A stretch of 64,000 nucleotides of DNA from Mucilaginibacter sp. OK098 (lineage in GTDB: Bacteria; Bacteroidota; Bacteroidia; Sphingobacteriales; Sphingobacteriaceae): assembly GCF_900142915.1 (NCBI RefSeq), contig NZ_FRCM01000004.1, positions 186,001 through 250,000 of the forward strand, read 5' to 3'. The position numbers and the translations under genes were made by a program. Positions 26,094-34,353 of this stretch are shown here, piece by piece. The notes under the pieces are model-generated. The model did not search any database. It had not been told where the DNA came from and was given only the letters and a program-made list of their open reading frames with translations. Every line of letters starts with the position of its first letter. The stretch's first letter is position 1.

Positions 26094-27284
26094 TTAAAAT
26101 GTATGGTAATACCCTGCATGTTTCACTCTATTAGCTATAAAGGAATGAGCAAGCTCCCGGCTTAATTTGTCAATTTCAAAAAAGTCATCAAGGGAAGGTT
26201 TTTTAATTTGGCTTGCAATGGCCATCACTTCGCCGATGACATCACTCATCTCCAGGAAGCCAATCATTTCACTCAAGAATGCCGCGACGGCGACCTCATT
26301 AGCAGCATTCAAAACGCAGGGCATTATTCCTCCTAAATTTAAAGCATCATAGGCTAGTGACAGGTTTTTAAAAACCGACATATCTGGTTTGTGAAAATTT
26401 AATTCCGGGTAATCCAAAAAAGAAAATCTTTTAAACCCGGTAGACTGGCGTTCGGGATAATGAAACGCGTAGTGAATCGGAAGTTTCATATCAGGCAATC
26501 CGAGTTGAGCTTTGATGGAACCATCGGTAAATTGCACAAGGGAATGGACAATAGATTGAGGATGAACGATCACATCTATCTGCTTAGGTTCCAGGTTAAA
26601 TAACCATTTCGCCTCAATGGCTTCTAAGCCCTTGTTCATAAGTGAAGCAGAATCGATCGTAATCTTATTACCCATTGACCAGTTTGGGTGTTTCAATGCG
26701 TGAGCGGGAGAAATATGTTCCAATGATGCACTGTCCCATCCGAAGAAAGGGCCACCTGATGCAGTGATATATATTTTTTCAATATCCCGATAATGCTCAC
26801 CCGCGAGACACTGAAAGATTGCTGAGTGTTCAGAATCCACGGGCAGGATACTGACCTTATGTTTATTCACTTCCTCCATGATCAGTTCACCTGCAACGAC
26901 CAACGGTTCTTTATTAGCAATTGCGATATTCTTACCCGCCCTTATGGCCATGACAACAGGTTTAAGGCCTGCGAATCCCATAACAGCGGCAAGGACCAAA
27001 TCGATTTCAGGCATTTGTACAATTTCGCAAAGTGCATCACTTCCGCAGAGTACCAGAACCGAATAGGGTCGTAAAGCTTCATTTACTTGTCGGAATAATG
27101 ATTCATTCCCAATTACAACTGTCTTGGGATGGAATTTTATGGCCTGTTCTATAAGTAGCTCCGCATTGTTTTCAGCAGTCAATGCAATGACATTGTAATA
27201 GTTTGGCCGGGCACTGATCACCTCCAGCGCCTGTGTACCGACACTTCCTGTAGACCCGAGAATAGCAATACTTTTCTTTTTCAT
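26094..27284 (-). CDS. dxr: 1-deoxy-D-xylulose 5-phosphate reductoisomerase, accessory copy
   Basis: 396 residues from the ATG at 27284. All key DXR features are present: NADPH loop ILGSTGSVGTQAL, AIANKEPLVVAGE, LPVDSEHSAIFQCL (metal-binding Asp, Ser, Glu), ITASGGPFFGW, HPNWSMGNKITIDSASLMNK and GLEAIEAKWLF. It catalyses rearrangement and reduction of DXP to MEP in isoprenoid synthesis. Odd point: Thr or Ser of the ANKE(T/S)LV motif is Pro. It is placed between a flavin hydroxyacid dehydrogenase and a FadR-like regulator inside an island; the host should also have a core dxr elsewhere. Confidence 0.92.
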   Translation of the reverse strand: MKKKSIAILGSTGSVGTQALEVISARPNYYNVIALTAENNAELLIEQAIKFHPKTVVIGNESLFRQVNEALRPYSVLVLCGSDALCEIVQMPEIDLVLAAVMGFAGLKPVVMAIRAGKNIAIANKEPLVVAGELIMEEVNKHKVSILPVDSEHSAIFQCLAGEHYRDIEKIYITASGGPFFGWDSASLEHISPAHALKHPNWSMGNKITIDSASLMNKGLEAIEAKWLFNLEPKQIDVIVHPQSIVHSLVQFTDGSIKAQLGLPDMKLPIHYAFHYPERQSTGFKRFSFLDYPELNFHKPDMSVFKNLSLAYDALNLGGIMPCVLNAANEVAVAAFLSEMIGFLEMSDVIGEVMAIASQIKKPSLDDFFEIDKLSRELAHSFIANRVKHAGYYHTF

Positions 27285-27292
27285 ACTTAATG

Positions 27293-28459
27293 TTAGCTTT
27301 TGGTGGAGATGAGCGTACCTGGTAGTTCGTTCGGAGTTGCGCAACATAATTGTTCCATAGCCTGCTTAAATTGAGCTTTGAACATGCTGATGGTATGGAT
27401 TCCACCGCTTTTACCAAGTGCCGACACTCCATACATAAATGGTCTGCCCATGAAAGTAAATTTAGCGCCGCAGGCCAATGCTCTTGCAACATCTGGACCG
27501 GATCTTATTCCGCCGTCAAGCATCATGGTCATTTTTTCGCTGTAATTTTCTGAAAGATTAATCAATGACCTGATAGAAGATTCACAAGCATCAATTTGCC
27601 TGCCACCATGATTTGAAACTATGACGCCATCCGCACCCAGGGCTATGGCTTTTTCGATATCATGGCTACTTACTATTCCTTTTAGGACAAGTTTACCCTT
27701 CCATCTATCCCGTATTGCCGCAATCCGATCTGCATCCACCCGTTTATCAAATGAATTATTCATAAATTGCCCCAATTGGCTCATATCTAATTTTTTGTCC
27801 ATATATTTCTTAAGGGTTGCAAATTCCGGAATACCATTTCGTAAGGTTTCAAAGGACCAACCAGGTCGTAGGGCAGCCTGAAATATATTGTTAATGTTCA
27901 TTTTAGGAGGCATTGAAAGGCCCACTTTTATTTCCCTGTATCGAAACCCGAAAGACGGGACATCGACAAGCACTACTAATACGGGACAATTTACGGCCTC
28001 AAGGCGATCCAGAATATCATCACACATGGCTGATTTGGCCGGATGGTACAACTGAAACCAAAAACGGCCATCAGTTACGTCAGCAATATGTTCTATACTG
28101 CTTGTTGATACAGTGCTTAATATAAAAGGAATATTGTGGGCAACTGCGGCCTTAGCAAGAATTTCAGGGGCATTAGGCCACATAAGACCCTGAAGGCCGA
28201 TTGGCGATACCCCGAATGGAGCATCATAAACATGGTCGAATAATTTTATACTGGTGTCAACACCAATGTATTTTTTTAAATATTGCGGCATTAAGGTGAT
28301 TTGATGAAAGTCTTTCTCGTTTTTTCCAAGATTTATTTCATCATTGCAACCACCTTCCAAATAGTCAAATGCAAATTTCGGTATGCGCTTCTTTGCCCTT
28401 TTCTTAAGGTCCCCAACCGAGGGGAATAATGGGTTATAATTTAAATGAGCAGATTTCAT
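27293..28459 (-). CDS. FMN-dependent alpha-hydroxy-acid dehydrogenase (LldD-like)
   Basis: 388 residues from the ATG at 28459 (MKSAHLNYNPLFPSVGDL). TIM-barrel FMN enzyme: FAFDYLEGGCNDE at the start, LMWPNAPEILAKAA, FWFQLYHPA, LVLKGIVSSHDIEKA with the FMN lysine, VSNHGGRQIDA with the catalytic His, and MLDGGIRSGPDVARAL/FMGRPF for phosphate binding. These oxidise L-lactate, mandelate, glycolate or similar acids to keto acids, passing electrons to quinone or oxygen. Substrate not predictable. First gene of the operon with DXR (8 bases) and the FadR-like regulator. Confidence 0.9.
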   Translation of the reverse strand: MKSAHLNYNPLFPSVGDLKKRAKKRIPKFAFDYLEGGCNDEINLGKNEKDFHQITLMPQYLKKYIGVDTSIKLFDHVYDAPFGVSPIGLQGLMWPNAPEILAKAAVAHNIPFILSTVSTSSIEHIADVTDGRFWFQLYHPAKSAMCDDILDRLEAVNCPVLVVLVDVPSFGFRYREIKVGLSMPPKMNINNIFQAALRPGWSFETLRNGIPEFATLKKYMDKKLDMSQLGQFMNNSFDKRVDADRIAAIRDRWKGKLVLKGIVSSHDIEKAIALGADGVIVSNHGGRQIDACESSIRSLINLSENYSEKMTMMLDGGIRSGPDVARALACGAKFTFMGRPFMYGVSALGKSGGIHTISMFKAQFKQAMEQLCCATPNELPGTLISTKS

Positions 28460-28661
28460 CAACTTGAAATTAACGGATGTATGAATGTTGGCTAAACCAA
28501 CAAAGCTACAGACAAGCGGAAATTGCAAACAGGTAAAAAGGCTGCTTTTCTCGGTAAATTTCTAAAAAGTAACAGTATGGGAAGAAAAATCTGTTACAGA
28601 GACTGTGCTCTAATTTGCTTTAAAAGGGACAAATAAAAAAATATTGAATGGGTGATAAACT

Positions 28662-29016
28662 TCAAACTAAATACTCAAATAAAGTCTGCTCTTTATTGAG
28701 CTCTATAAAATTAAAGTTCTGTTGTTTAAATCGCTTAAGTAAAATCGCATAATCATCCAGTTGAGATTGCTCGATTCCAATCAAAGCAAGCCTCTGTTCT
28801 TTTTCGGTTCTTTAAAAAAACTCAAAACGGGTGATATCATCTTGGGGACCTAAAACATTATTTACAAAAAGTTTAAGTGAACCTGGGCTCTGGGGGAATC
28901 GTACGATGAAATAGTGCTTTAAGCCTTCGTAAGGCAGCCATTTTTCTTTGATTTCCTGCATACGTGCGATGTCGTTATTGCCCCCGCTGATTATACATAG
29001 GACTTTTTTATTGCAT
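28662..29016 (-). pseudogene. ilvA: Threonine dehydratase (IlvA), C-terminal remnant
   Basis: Minus-strand reading of this apparently empty stretch gives [54 protein letters not shown], then an in-frame TAA at about 28814, RLALIGIEQSQLDDYAILLK and NFIELNKEQTLFEYLV before the stop at 28662. This is the end of the catalytic domain plus the ACT-like regulatory domain of IlvA. The N-terminal 300 residues with the PLP lysine are missing and there is an internal stop, so it is a dead fragment. Confidence 0.85.
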
Positions 29017-29021
29017 GAAAA

Positions 29022-29393
29022 TTAAAATATGCTGTTCTTATTCGAACAATTAATTTTTTGGTCGGTAATCTGAAATAATTCCAGCAATAACCGAAAAAGT
29101 AATAAGGCGGTCAACGGTTAACCAAAGTAAACGAGTAAGAACCAAAAGCTGTCAACCATAGCCTGAGCTGCAGATTTTACAGACTGATCAGATATAACTG
29201 CGTCGGATTTCTGAATGCTTTCAGCCAATAAGGAAGCTATTGCAGAATTTTCTGTTATAGTTGAATTAACGAGGACAGTTAATAATAAACCGCTTATAAC
29301 GAAGGTATTTGTCCAGTGCCATAATCGCCGTGGTGAGGAGTATTTGTGAACTCTTTGGAGTGGTAACCTACCGGCATTCTTTATTTGAACCAT
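29022..29393 (-). pseudogene. Cytochrome b561-type membrane protein, broken
   Basis: Starts well at 29393 (MVQIKNAGRLPLQRVHKYSS) with WHWTNTFVISGLLLTVLV, where the tryptophan-histidine pair marks the first haem-ligand helix of b-type cytochromes of this family. After FWFLLVYFG there is a TAA at 29118, and the same frame goes on with LTALLLFRLLLELFQITDQK before a second stop at 29022. So a premature stop lies in the second membrane helix and the remaining helices are gone. It adjoins the IlvA remnant. Upstream lies a divergent AraC gene. Confidence 0.75.
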
Positions 29394-29509
29394 GGTTATT
29401 TTTGCTCTTTACTAAGTTTCATTGCATAAGTAATTCATGAATGCAAATAAGCAGGGTATAGAGAGTTTAAAACAGGTAAAAAACAAACATTTTTGAGTAC
29501 CTTTAGTGT

Positions 29510-30400
29510 ATGAGGACCAAGCAGCTTTATAAAAGTGTTGAAGTAACAATTATGGACGTTGACAAAGTTGCAGGTGCACTGCACTCACATCATTACTTCC
29601 AGCTTGCCTATGTTCTGGAGGGTAATGGCATACACACTATAAATAATAATAGCTTCCAATTTTCGTCAGGAGATGTATTTTTGCTCGTTCCCGGCGATCA
29701 ACATAGTTTTATAGCAGACCCAGTTCCAAAGTTTTGCATGATCGACTTTACTAAAAGCCTTTTTTCGAAAGATACCAGGGACCTGGATGATACTTCTGAC
29801 CTAAGCGAATCTTTTAAAAGATTAGAATATATTTTTCATAACCTTCATGGTGTAAACGGTAAGATTATCAGAGAGATCGATCAAATTGTATTTAATTCAC
29901 TGATTCATCAGTTAATTATTGAACAAAAGAATGAGATGCCATTTAGTAAAGCCATAACGCAAAATATCATCTTTTTACTACTTAACCTTATTGCAAGGAA
30001 TATACAGCAGACATTATATGATTATTCAACCTATTCTGATGCCAAAAACAAGACCCATTCTATAACAGCTTATATTCAGCATAATATCTATGACAGGGAG
30101 GCGATAAAGGTTGAAAACATCGCAGCGCATTTTGGAATGTCCGAGGGGCATCTAAGCAGATATTTCAGGCAACAATCAGGAAGTACCATCAAAGAATACA
30201 TCACAAAATATAAAATGGAAATTATATTGACCCGACTGAAATACAGCGATCTTACCATCTCAGAAATTGCGGGTGAGCTTAACTTTACGGATGAAAGCCA
30301 TTTGAACAAAAGCTTCAAAAATACATTCAATAAAACTGCGAAGCAATTCAGGAAAGAATTCGCCCAATTACATCCTCAGAAAGTTTGGTCTAAACCTTAA
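29510..30400 (+). CDS. AraC-family regulator with N-terminal cupin
   Basis: 296 residues. The N-terminal cupin domain (HSHHYFQLAYVLEGNGIHTI, GDVFLLVPGDQHSF) is the ligand-sensing part. The C-terminal double helix-turn-helix is HNIYDREAIKVENIAAHFGM with LSRYFRQQSG, then LTISEIAGELNFTDESHLNK and FKNTFNKTAKQFRKEF. It faces away from the broken cytochrome b gene, which may have been its former target. A TACCTTTA -7-like box lies just before the ATG. Confidence 0.92.
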   Translation: MRTKQLYKSVEVTIMDVDKVAGALHSHHYFQLAYVLEGNGIHTINNNSFQFSSGDVFLLVPGDQHSFIADPVPKFCMIDFTKSLFSKDTRDLDDTSDLSESFKRLEYIFHNLHGVNGKIIREIDQIVFNSLIHQLIIEQKNEMPFSKAITQNIIFLLLNLIARNIQQTLYDYSTYSDAKNKTHSITAYIQHNIYDREAIKVENIAAHFGMSEGHLSRYFRQQSGSTIKEYITKYKMEIILTRLKYSDLTISEIAGELNFTDESHLNKSFKNTFNKTAKQFRKEFAQLHPQKVWSKP

Positions 30401-30614
30401 ATAATTTGAGTCAGCGTCTTGAAGTATGACTTGACCCAAACTGAATAAATTTATAGCCTCCGATGCTTTACGTAACCTGTAACTCTTGAAATGAGTATGA
30501 TTGACATATTTGAATATTTATGATATGAGTTTTCCAAATATGTAATAGCAGGCCAGGTTAGTACCCGTCCTGCTATTAAAATTGAATTAATCAATTACCC
30601 GAGGTAATAGTAAA

Positions 30615-31067
30615 TCACCCGAACATTCCAACTTCATAGCTTCCAACCAATGATGGAAAAGAAAGATTGATGCGGTTCCATGTATTAATTAGGGTTACCA
30701 CATGGGTAAGATCTATCATTTCTTCATCCGAGAAATGTTGGATTACTTCTGTATAAACGTTATCAGGAACCTTTGCACCGGTGACAGCTTCCGCCCATTT
30801 TAATGCTGCCCTTTCTCTGTCGGTATAGTACGGAGATTCCTCCCAAGCGCTCAATCCGTAAAGGCGCTGTTCTGTCTGTCCGTGGGCGCGGGCTTCCTTC
30901 CAGTGCATATCCAGGCAGTAGGCACACTTGTTTATTTGTGAAACCCTGATATCCACCAGTTCCATTATTTCTTCACCAATTGATGAGTTTTTAAAGTTGG
31001 CTCGGACATCAAAAAGTGGTTTGAGGGTGTTCATGCCTTTTGCGAAAACATTAATTCTATTTTCCAT
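30615..31067 (-). CDS. Carboxymuconolactone decarboxylase / AhpD-like protein
   Basis: 150 residues. Helical CMD fold with the redox motif CAYCLDMHWKEAR (CxxC..H), as in AhpD peroxidase-type members, then RERAALKWAEAVTG and VVTLINTWNRINLSF. It is the third gene of an operon with azoR2 and a GNAT gene (17 bases upstream), which fits a role in redox or electrophile stress. Whether it has peroxidase or decarboxylase activity cannot be told. Confidence 0.9.
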   Translation of the reverse strand: MENRINVFAKGMNTLKPLFDVRANFKNSSIGEEIMELVDIRVSQINKCAYCLDMHWKEARAHGQTEQRLYGLSAWEESPYYTDRERAALKWAEAVTGAKVPDNVYTEVIQHFSDEEMIDLTHVVTLINTWNRINLSFPSLVGSYEVGMFG

Positions 31068-31084
31068 TTGTTTGTTATTTATAA

Positions 31085-31543
31085 TTATTTATTAAGATTA
31101 TTTTGTTCTGGTTCAATTGATTTGGCAAAGTGATGGCAGGGAAGTACATATCCCTTATTTAAATATAGCCTGTGTGCGGGGTGAAGCGGGTATCCGCTAT
31201 CAAGATGAACAGATTTTATTCCTTCCTTTGCTGCAAGGAAATGTACATGATCCAGGAGAGTGCCGGCTAACCCTTTACCACGGTACTCGGCTAAAGTAAA
31301 AAGGTCATCGATGTAAATCATTCTGCCGGTCCTGTACATTTCATAAATCCGAAATCCTAAAATTGCTGATGCCTGCTTTTTACTTTCATCGGAGATGTAA
31401 ATTAGTCTGAAACCATCTTCCATCATTCTTAGGCTTTGTTCAACCAGTTCTTCCTCTTTTAACATCGGACGAAACTCCAGCAATGCTTTAGAACAGCAAA
31501 TTATATCCGCGGCTGTCGTCGCCATTTTTATCTGCTTGTTCAT
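31085..31543 (-). CDS. GNAT N-acetyltransferase
   Basis: 152 residues, single GNAT domain. ILGFRIYEMYRTGRMIYIDD is the central strand pair, LFTLAEYRGKGLAGTLLDHV contains the acetyl-CoA loop (RGKGLAG), and LYLNKGYVLPCHHFAKSI closes it. The start ATG overlaps the stop of azoR2 (ATGA at 31540), so translation is coupled. Substrate unknown. Confidence 0.9.
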   Translation of the reverse strand: MNKQIKMATTAADIICCSKALLEFRPMLKEEELVEQSLRMMEDGFRLIYISDESKKQASAILGFRIYEMYRTGRMIYIDDLFTLAEYRGKGLAGTLLDHVHFLAAKEGIKSVHLDSGYPLHPAHRLYLNKGYVLPCHHFAKSIEPEQNNLNK

Positions 31544-32175
31544 CTGGCCAGGTTAGGAATAAAATTTGTCGCAATATGCCGAATCTCTTCCTTCGCTTTG
31601 CTGATTGCCTTTTCGCGGGTCTCAGCTTCTGAAAATTGAACCGGCGATACATTTATAAAGGTGAGATCGGTTATCCCTATGAATCCAAATATTGCCTTTA
31701 GATAAGGTCTAAGCTGATCCATATGGTCCATATTATCGTTGTTAAAGTCAACGCCCCGTGTATTGATGACAACTACCTTTTTATTAGTCAATAAGCCTTC
31801 GACGCTATTGCCAACCATTTTGAAAGTTCGATTGATGCGAACGATATTATCAATAAAGGCCTTGAAAATTGACGGCACTGAAAAATTATACATGGGCATT
31901 CCGATTACAATAGCATCCGCTGCCAGCATCCGGTCCACCAACTTTTCCGACTCCACTAGCTCGGCAACCATTTCAGGTGTGCGTTCGCTTTCTATCGTAT
32001 AATTTCCTTTGATAAATAAAGCTGATGGGTGCTCAGGCGTATGTTCAGCCAAGTCCAGGTAATCTATCTCCGCCCGTTCATTGACTCCTTTAAGCTCTTC
32101 TATAAACAATGCTGACAGTTCTTTGGAGACAGACCGATCTTGGCGGACACTGCTATCGATATGCAATACTTTCAT
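31540..32175 (-). CDS. azoR: FMN-dependent NADH-azoreductase, copy 2
   Basis: 211 residues from the ATG at 32175. The longer upstream frame would run into mocR. Motifs are as in copy 1: MKVLHIDSSVRQDRSVSKEL, IGMPMYNFSVPSIFKAFID, NIVRINRTFKM. First gene of an azoR-GNAT-CMD operon and divergent from a MocR-type regulator with 69 bases between starts. In this arrangement MocR is likely to control azoR. Confidence 0.93.
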   Translation of the reverse strand: MKVLHIDSSVRQDRSVSKELSALFIEELKGVNERAEIDYLDLAEHTPEHPSALFIKGNYTIESERTPEMVAELVESEKLVDRMLAADAIVIGMPMYNFSVPSIFKAFIDNIVRINRTFKMVGNSVEGLLTNKKVVVINTRGVDFNNDNMDHMDQLRPYLKAIFGFIGITDLTFINVSPVQFSEAETREKAISKAKEEIRHIATNFIPNLAR

Positions 32176-32193
32176 ACATTCTATGATTTTTTT

Positions 32194-32260
32194 TGTAAAA
32201 TTACGCCGTGTCTGGATTGCCATTCTCATCCAGACTTACGAATCATGCCAGTCCAGACAC
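32194..32260. promoter_or_regulatory. azoR2/mocR divergent operator
   Basis: GTGTCTGGA (32208-32216) is matched exactly in reverse by TCCAGACAC (32252-32260), with a third CCAGAC box between them at about 32230. The right arm overlaps the first codons of mocR, and TGTAAAATTACGCC lies next to azoR. The palindrome centred between two divergent genes is the expected binding site for the MocR protein. Copy at 24406-24472. Confidence 0.6.
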
Positions 32261-33720
32261 TTCCTTTTCAGTCATTGATAGTAATAGACAGGACCTCCAC
32301 CATGCCCGTTTATCAACAGGTAGCAAATGGCTTGATCCGGTTGATAGTAGAAGGAAACCTTCAACCAGGCCACAGTCTCCCTGCTAGCAGAGCGTTTGCT
32401 CAACTAATGCACCTCAACCGAACAACCGTTGTAGCGGCCTATGAAGAATTAAGGATTCAGGATTGGATTGCTGTAGTACCAAGAAAAGGTATTTTTATAT
32501 CCTCTCAACTTCCATTGATCAAACCCAAATCATTCAGCGATGAGATCAGCGTCGTTCAAATGGAAGAATCACAACCTGATTATTTTTTGAAATTAACAAC
32601 AGCTAATCCTCCTTCTGAAGAAAAATTTTATGAAATAGTCATTAATGACGGCTATCCTGATTCGAGAATTGCCCCTTTATCCCTTTTACTAAGCAAATAC
32701 AAGTCATTATTTAGCAAAAAGTATCTTGATGGATTGTTATTAAGAGGCACAACCACGGGTTCTGAATACCTAAGAATTGAATTAGCTTCTTTTATGTCCC
32801 AAACTCGCGGTATGATCGCAAGTAAGGAAAATATTTTGGTTACTAGGGGAGCACAAATCGCCATCTATCTCGCAGCGAGAATGATTATTAAACCAGGTAG
32901 TTTAGTGATTGTCGGTGACTCGAATTATTTTCTTGCGAATGAAGTTTTTACACGTGCGGGAGCCGTTCTTATTAAGGTAAAAGTGGATGAAAATGGTATG
33001 GACGTAGATGAGATCGAAAAAATCTGTAAAGAAAAAAAGCCTCACCTGCTCTACATCATACCCCATCACCACCATCCGACAACGGTTACGTTAAGTGCAG
33101 AGCGACGCATGAAACTATTGCAGATCATTCAAAAATATCGCCTGCCTGTAATTGAAGACGATTATGACTATGACTTTCATTACGACAACTGTCCAATCTT
33201 ACCACTGGCCAGTGCCGATCATAAAGGCTATGTTATCTATATCGGATCTATCACAAAAACATTAGCGCCTTCGATCAAGATGGGGTTTATTGTTGCCAAT
33301 AAATCTTTTATCTGGCAGACGGCTCAGTTTAAAATGATGATGGAAATAAGGGGCGATGTATTAATGGAAGAAGCTCTGGCACATTTATACAATACAGGGG
33401 AAATGCAAAGACATATCGCAAGATCGGTCAAATTATATAAAAGCAGGCGAGACCTTTTTTGTGAAGAGATGTCTAATCAGCTCAATGATATGGTAACATT
33501 TACCAAGCCACACGGCGGGATGGCCATTTGGACTTCTTTTAATCGAAAGTATTCCCTGGTCGAACTTTCAAGCCAACTTGCCAAACAGGGCATTTATATG
33601 AATGATGGTAGCAGGTACGCGGTCGGAGATACCGCCGGCAATTCGCTGAGAATAGGTTTCGCCTCCATGAATGAGAAGGAAATGAAAGCATTTGTGCAAG
33701 CATTATACAATTTAAAATAA
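32245..33720 (+). CDS. MocR/PdxR-type GntR regulator with aminotransferase domain, copy 1
   Basis: About 491 residues from the ATG at 32245. GntR winged helix at 12-80 (MPVYQQVANGLIRLIVEGNL, LPASRAFAQLMHLNRTTVVA, LRIQDWIAVVPRKG). Residues 120-490 are a fold-type I PLP aminotransferase domain: VTRGAQIAIYLAARMI, YIIPHHHHPTTVTLS, VIEDDYDYDFHY and IGSITKTLAPSIKMGF, in which Lys of SITKTL forms the Schiff base. MocR proteins use PLP as effector. An unusual HHHHPTT motif replaces the usual HQ.P.G. Divergent from azoR2. Confidence 0.92.
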   Translation: MPVQTLPFQSLIVIDRTSTMPVYQQVANGLIRLIVEGNLQPGHSLPASRAFAQLMHLNRTTVVAAYEELRIQDWIAVVPRKGIFISSQLPLIKPKSFSDEISVVQMEESQPDYFLKLTTANPPSEEKFYEIVINDGYPDSRIAPLSLLLSKYKSLFSKKYLDGLLLRGTTTGSEYLRIELASFMSQTRGMIASKENILVTRGAQIAIYLAARMIIKPGSLVIVGDSNYFLANEVFTRAGAVLIKVKVDENGMDVDEIEKICKEKKPHLLYIIPHHHHPTTVTLSAERRMKLLQIIQKYRLPVIEDDYDYDFHYDNCPILPLASADHKGYVIYIGSITKTLAPSIKMGFIVANKSFIWQTAQFKMMMEIRGDVLMEEALAHLYNTGEMQRHIARSVKLYKSRRDLFCEEMSNQLNDMVTFTKPHGGMAIWTSFNRKYSLVELSSQLAKQGIYMNDGSRYAVGDTAGNSLRIGFASMNEKEMKAFVQALYNLK

Positions 33721-33801
33721 CAGGATAAAGGATAGGTATTCTTACCTAACAAGCATGACAGCATAAAAACACAATTGTATTTTCAGAAATCGATCTAAAA
33801 A

Positions 33802-33829
33802 AAATAAAAGATAAAAAAGTATTTTATTT
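33802..33829. promoter_or_regulatory. Candidate NsrR operator
   Basis: AAATAAAA (33802-33809) and its exact reverse complement TTTTATTT (33822-33829) flank GATAAAAAAGTA, 31 bases before the regulator's ATG. The left half with its GATAAAAA extension recurs at 34304-34320, before the flavohaemoglobin gene. A repeated A+T-rich palindrome in front of both genes is what an autoregulated Rrf2 repressor would use. Confidence 0.5.
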
Positions 33830-33841
33830 GAGAAACATTAA

Positions 33842-33849
33842 TACTTTTG
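33842..33849 (+). promoter_or_regulatory. TAnnTTTG-type -7 promoter box of the Rrf2 gene
   Basis: TACTTTTG matches the Bacteroidota -7 consensus exactly and lies 10 bases before the ATG at 33860, so the leader would be very short. The operator palindrome lies directly upstream. Confidence 0.4.
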
Positions 33850-33859
33850 TCCTGCCACT

Positions 33860-34291
33860 ATGGGAATATTTTCAAAAACATGTGAATACGCTATGAGAGC
33901 TGTTTTTTTTATCGCTCACAAAACAGAGCGGGGAAGGAGAGCTGGTGTTAAGGAAATCGCAGAGGGAATCGGTTCGCCTGAACCCTTTCTTGCCAGAATT
34001 CTTCAGGATCTGAGCAGGAAAAATATTATCAAATCGGCGAAAGGACCGACTGGTGGGTTCTATGTCGATGATGATAATCTTAAACTACCATTAGCGGTTA
34101 TTGTAGAAGCTATAGATGGTAGCAGTATCTATACAGGTTGCGCGATGGGATTACCATTTTGCTCGGAAGAACAGCCATGCCCATTGCATAATCGTTTTAA
34201 AGATATCAGAAGTGACATACATGCGCTTTTACAAAACACAACCATAGCCGAGTTTAATGAAGATTTAAATACGACGTTATTAAGAAGATAA
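33860..34291 (+). CDS. nsrR: Rrf2-family repressor, NsrR-like NO sensor
   Basis: 143 residues. MGIFSKTCEYAMRAVFFIAH starts the winged helix, with IAEGIGSPEPFLARILQDLS and SAKGPTGGFYV as the wing. Cys94, Cys101 and Cys107 (spacing 6 and 5) are the ligand set for an iron-sulfur cluster in NsrR/IscR-type proteins. The next gene is a flavohaemoglobin, the classic target of NsrR, and a candidate operator occurs before both. The NsrR name is therefore well supported by context, but a different Rrf2 subtype cannot be ruled out. Confidence 0.85.
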   Translation: MGIFSKTCEYAMRAVFFIAHKTERGRRAGVKEIAEGIGSPEPFLARILQDLSRKNIIKSAKGPTGGFYVDDDNLKLPLAVIVEAIDGSSIYTGCAMGLPFCSEEQPCPLHNRFKDIRSDIHALLQNTTIAEFNEDLNTTLLRR

Positions 34292-34303
34292 AAAAAATTA
34301 TAA

Positions 34304-34320
34304 AAATAAAAGATAAAAAG
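34304..34320 (+). promoter_or_regulatory. Second copy of the candidate NsrR half-site
   Basis: AAATAAAAGATAAAAAG repeats the left half of the site at 33802 and its extension, 34 bases before the flavohaemoglobin ATG. The right half is degraded here (ATTTTATA at 34331-34338). Confidence 0.4.
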
Positions 34321-34353
34321 CTATTAATATATTTTATACATAAATTTCTGACT

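Noticed and set aside
32140..32244. Longer N-terminus for MocR copy 1
   Set aside because: It would cover the operator and the start of azoR2; the paralog at 36614 begins with the same MPV start just before the GntR domain.
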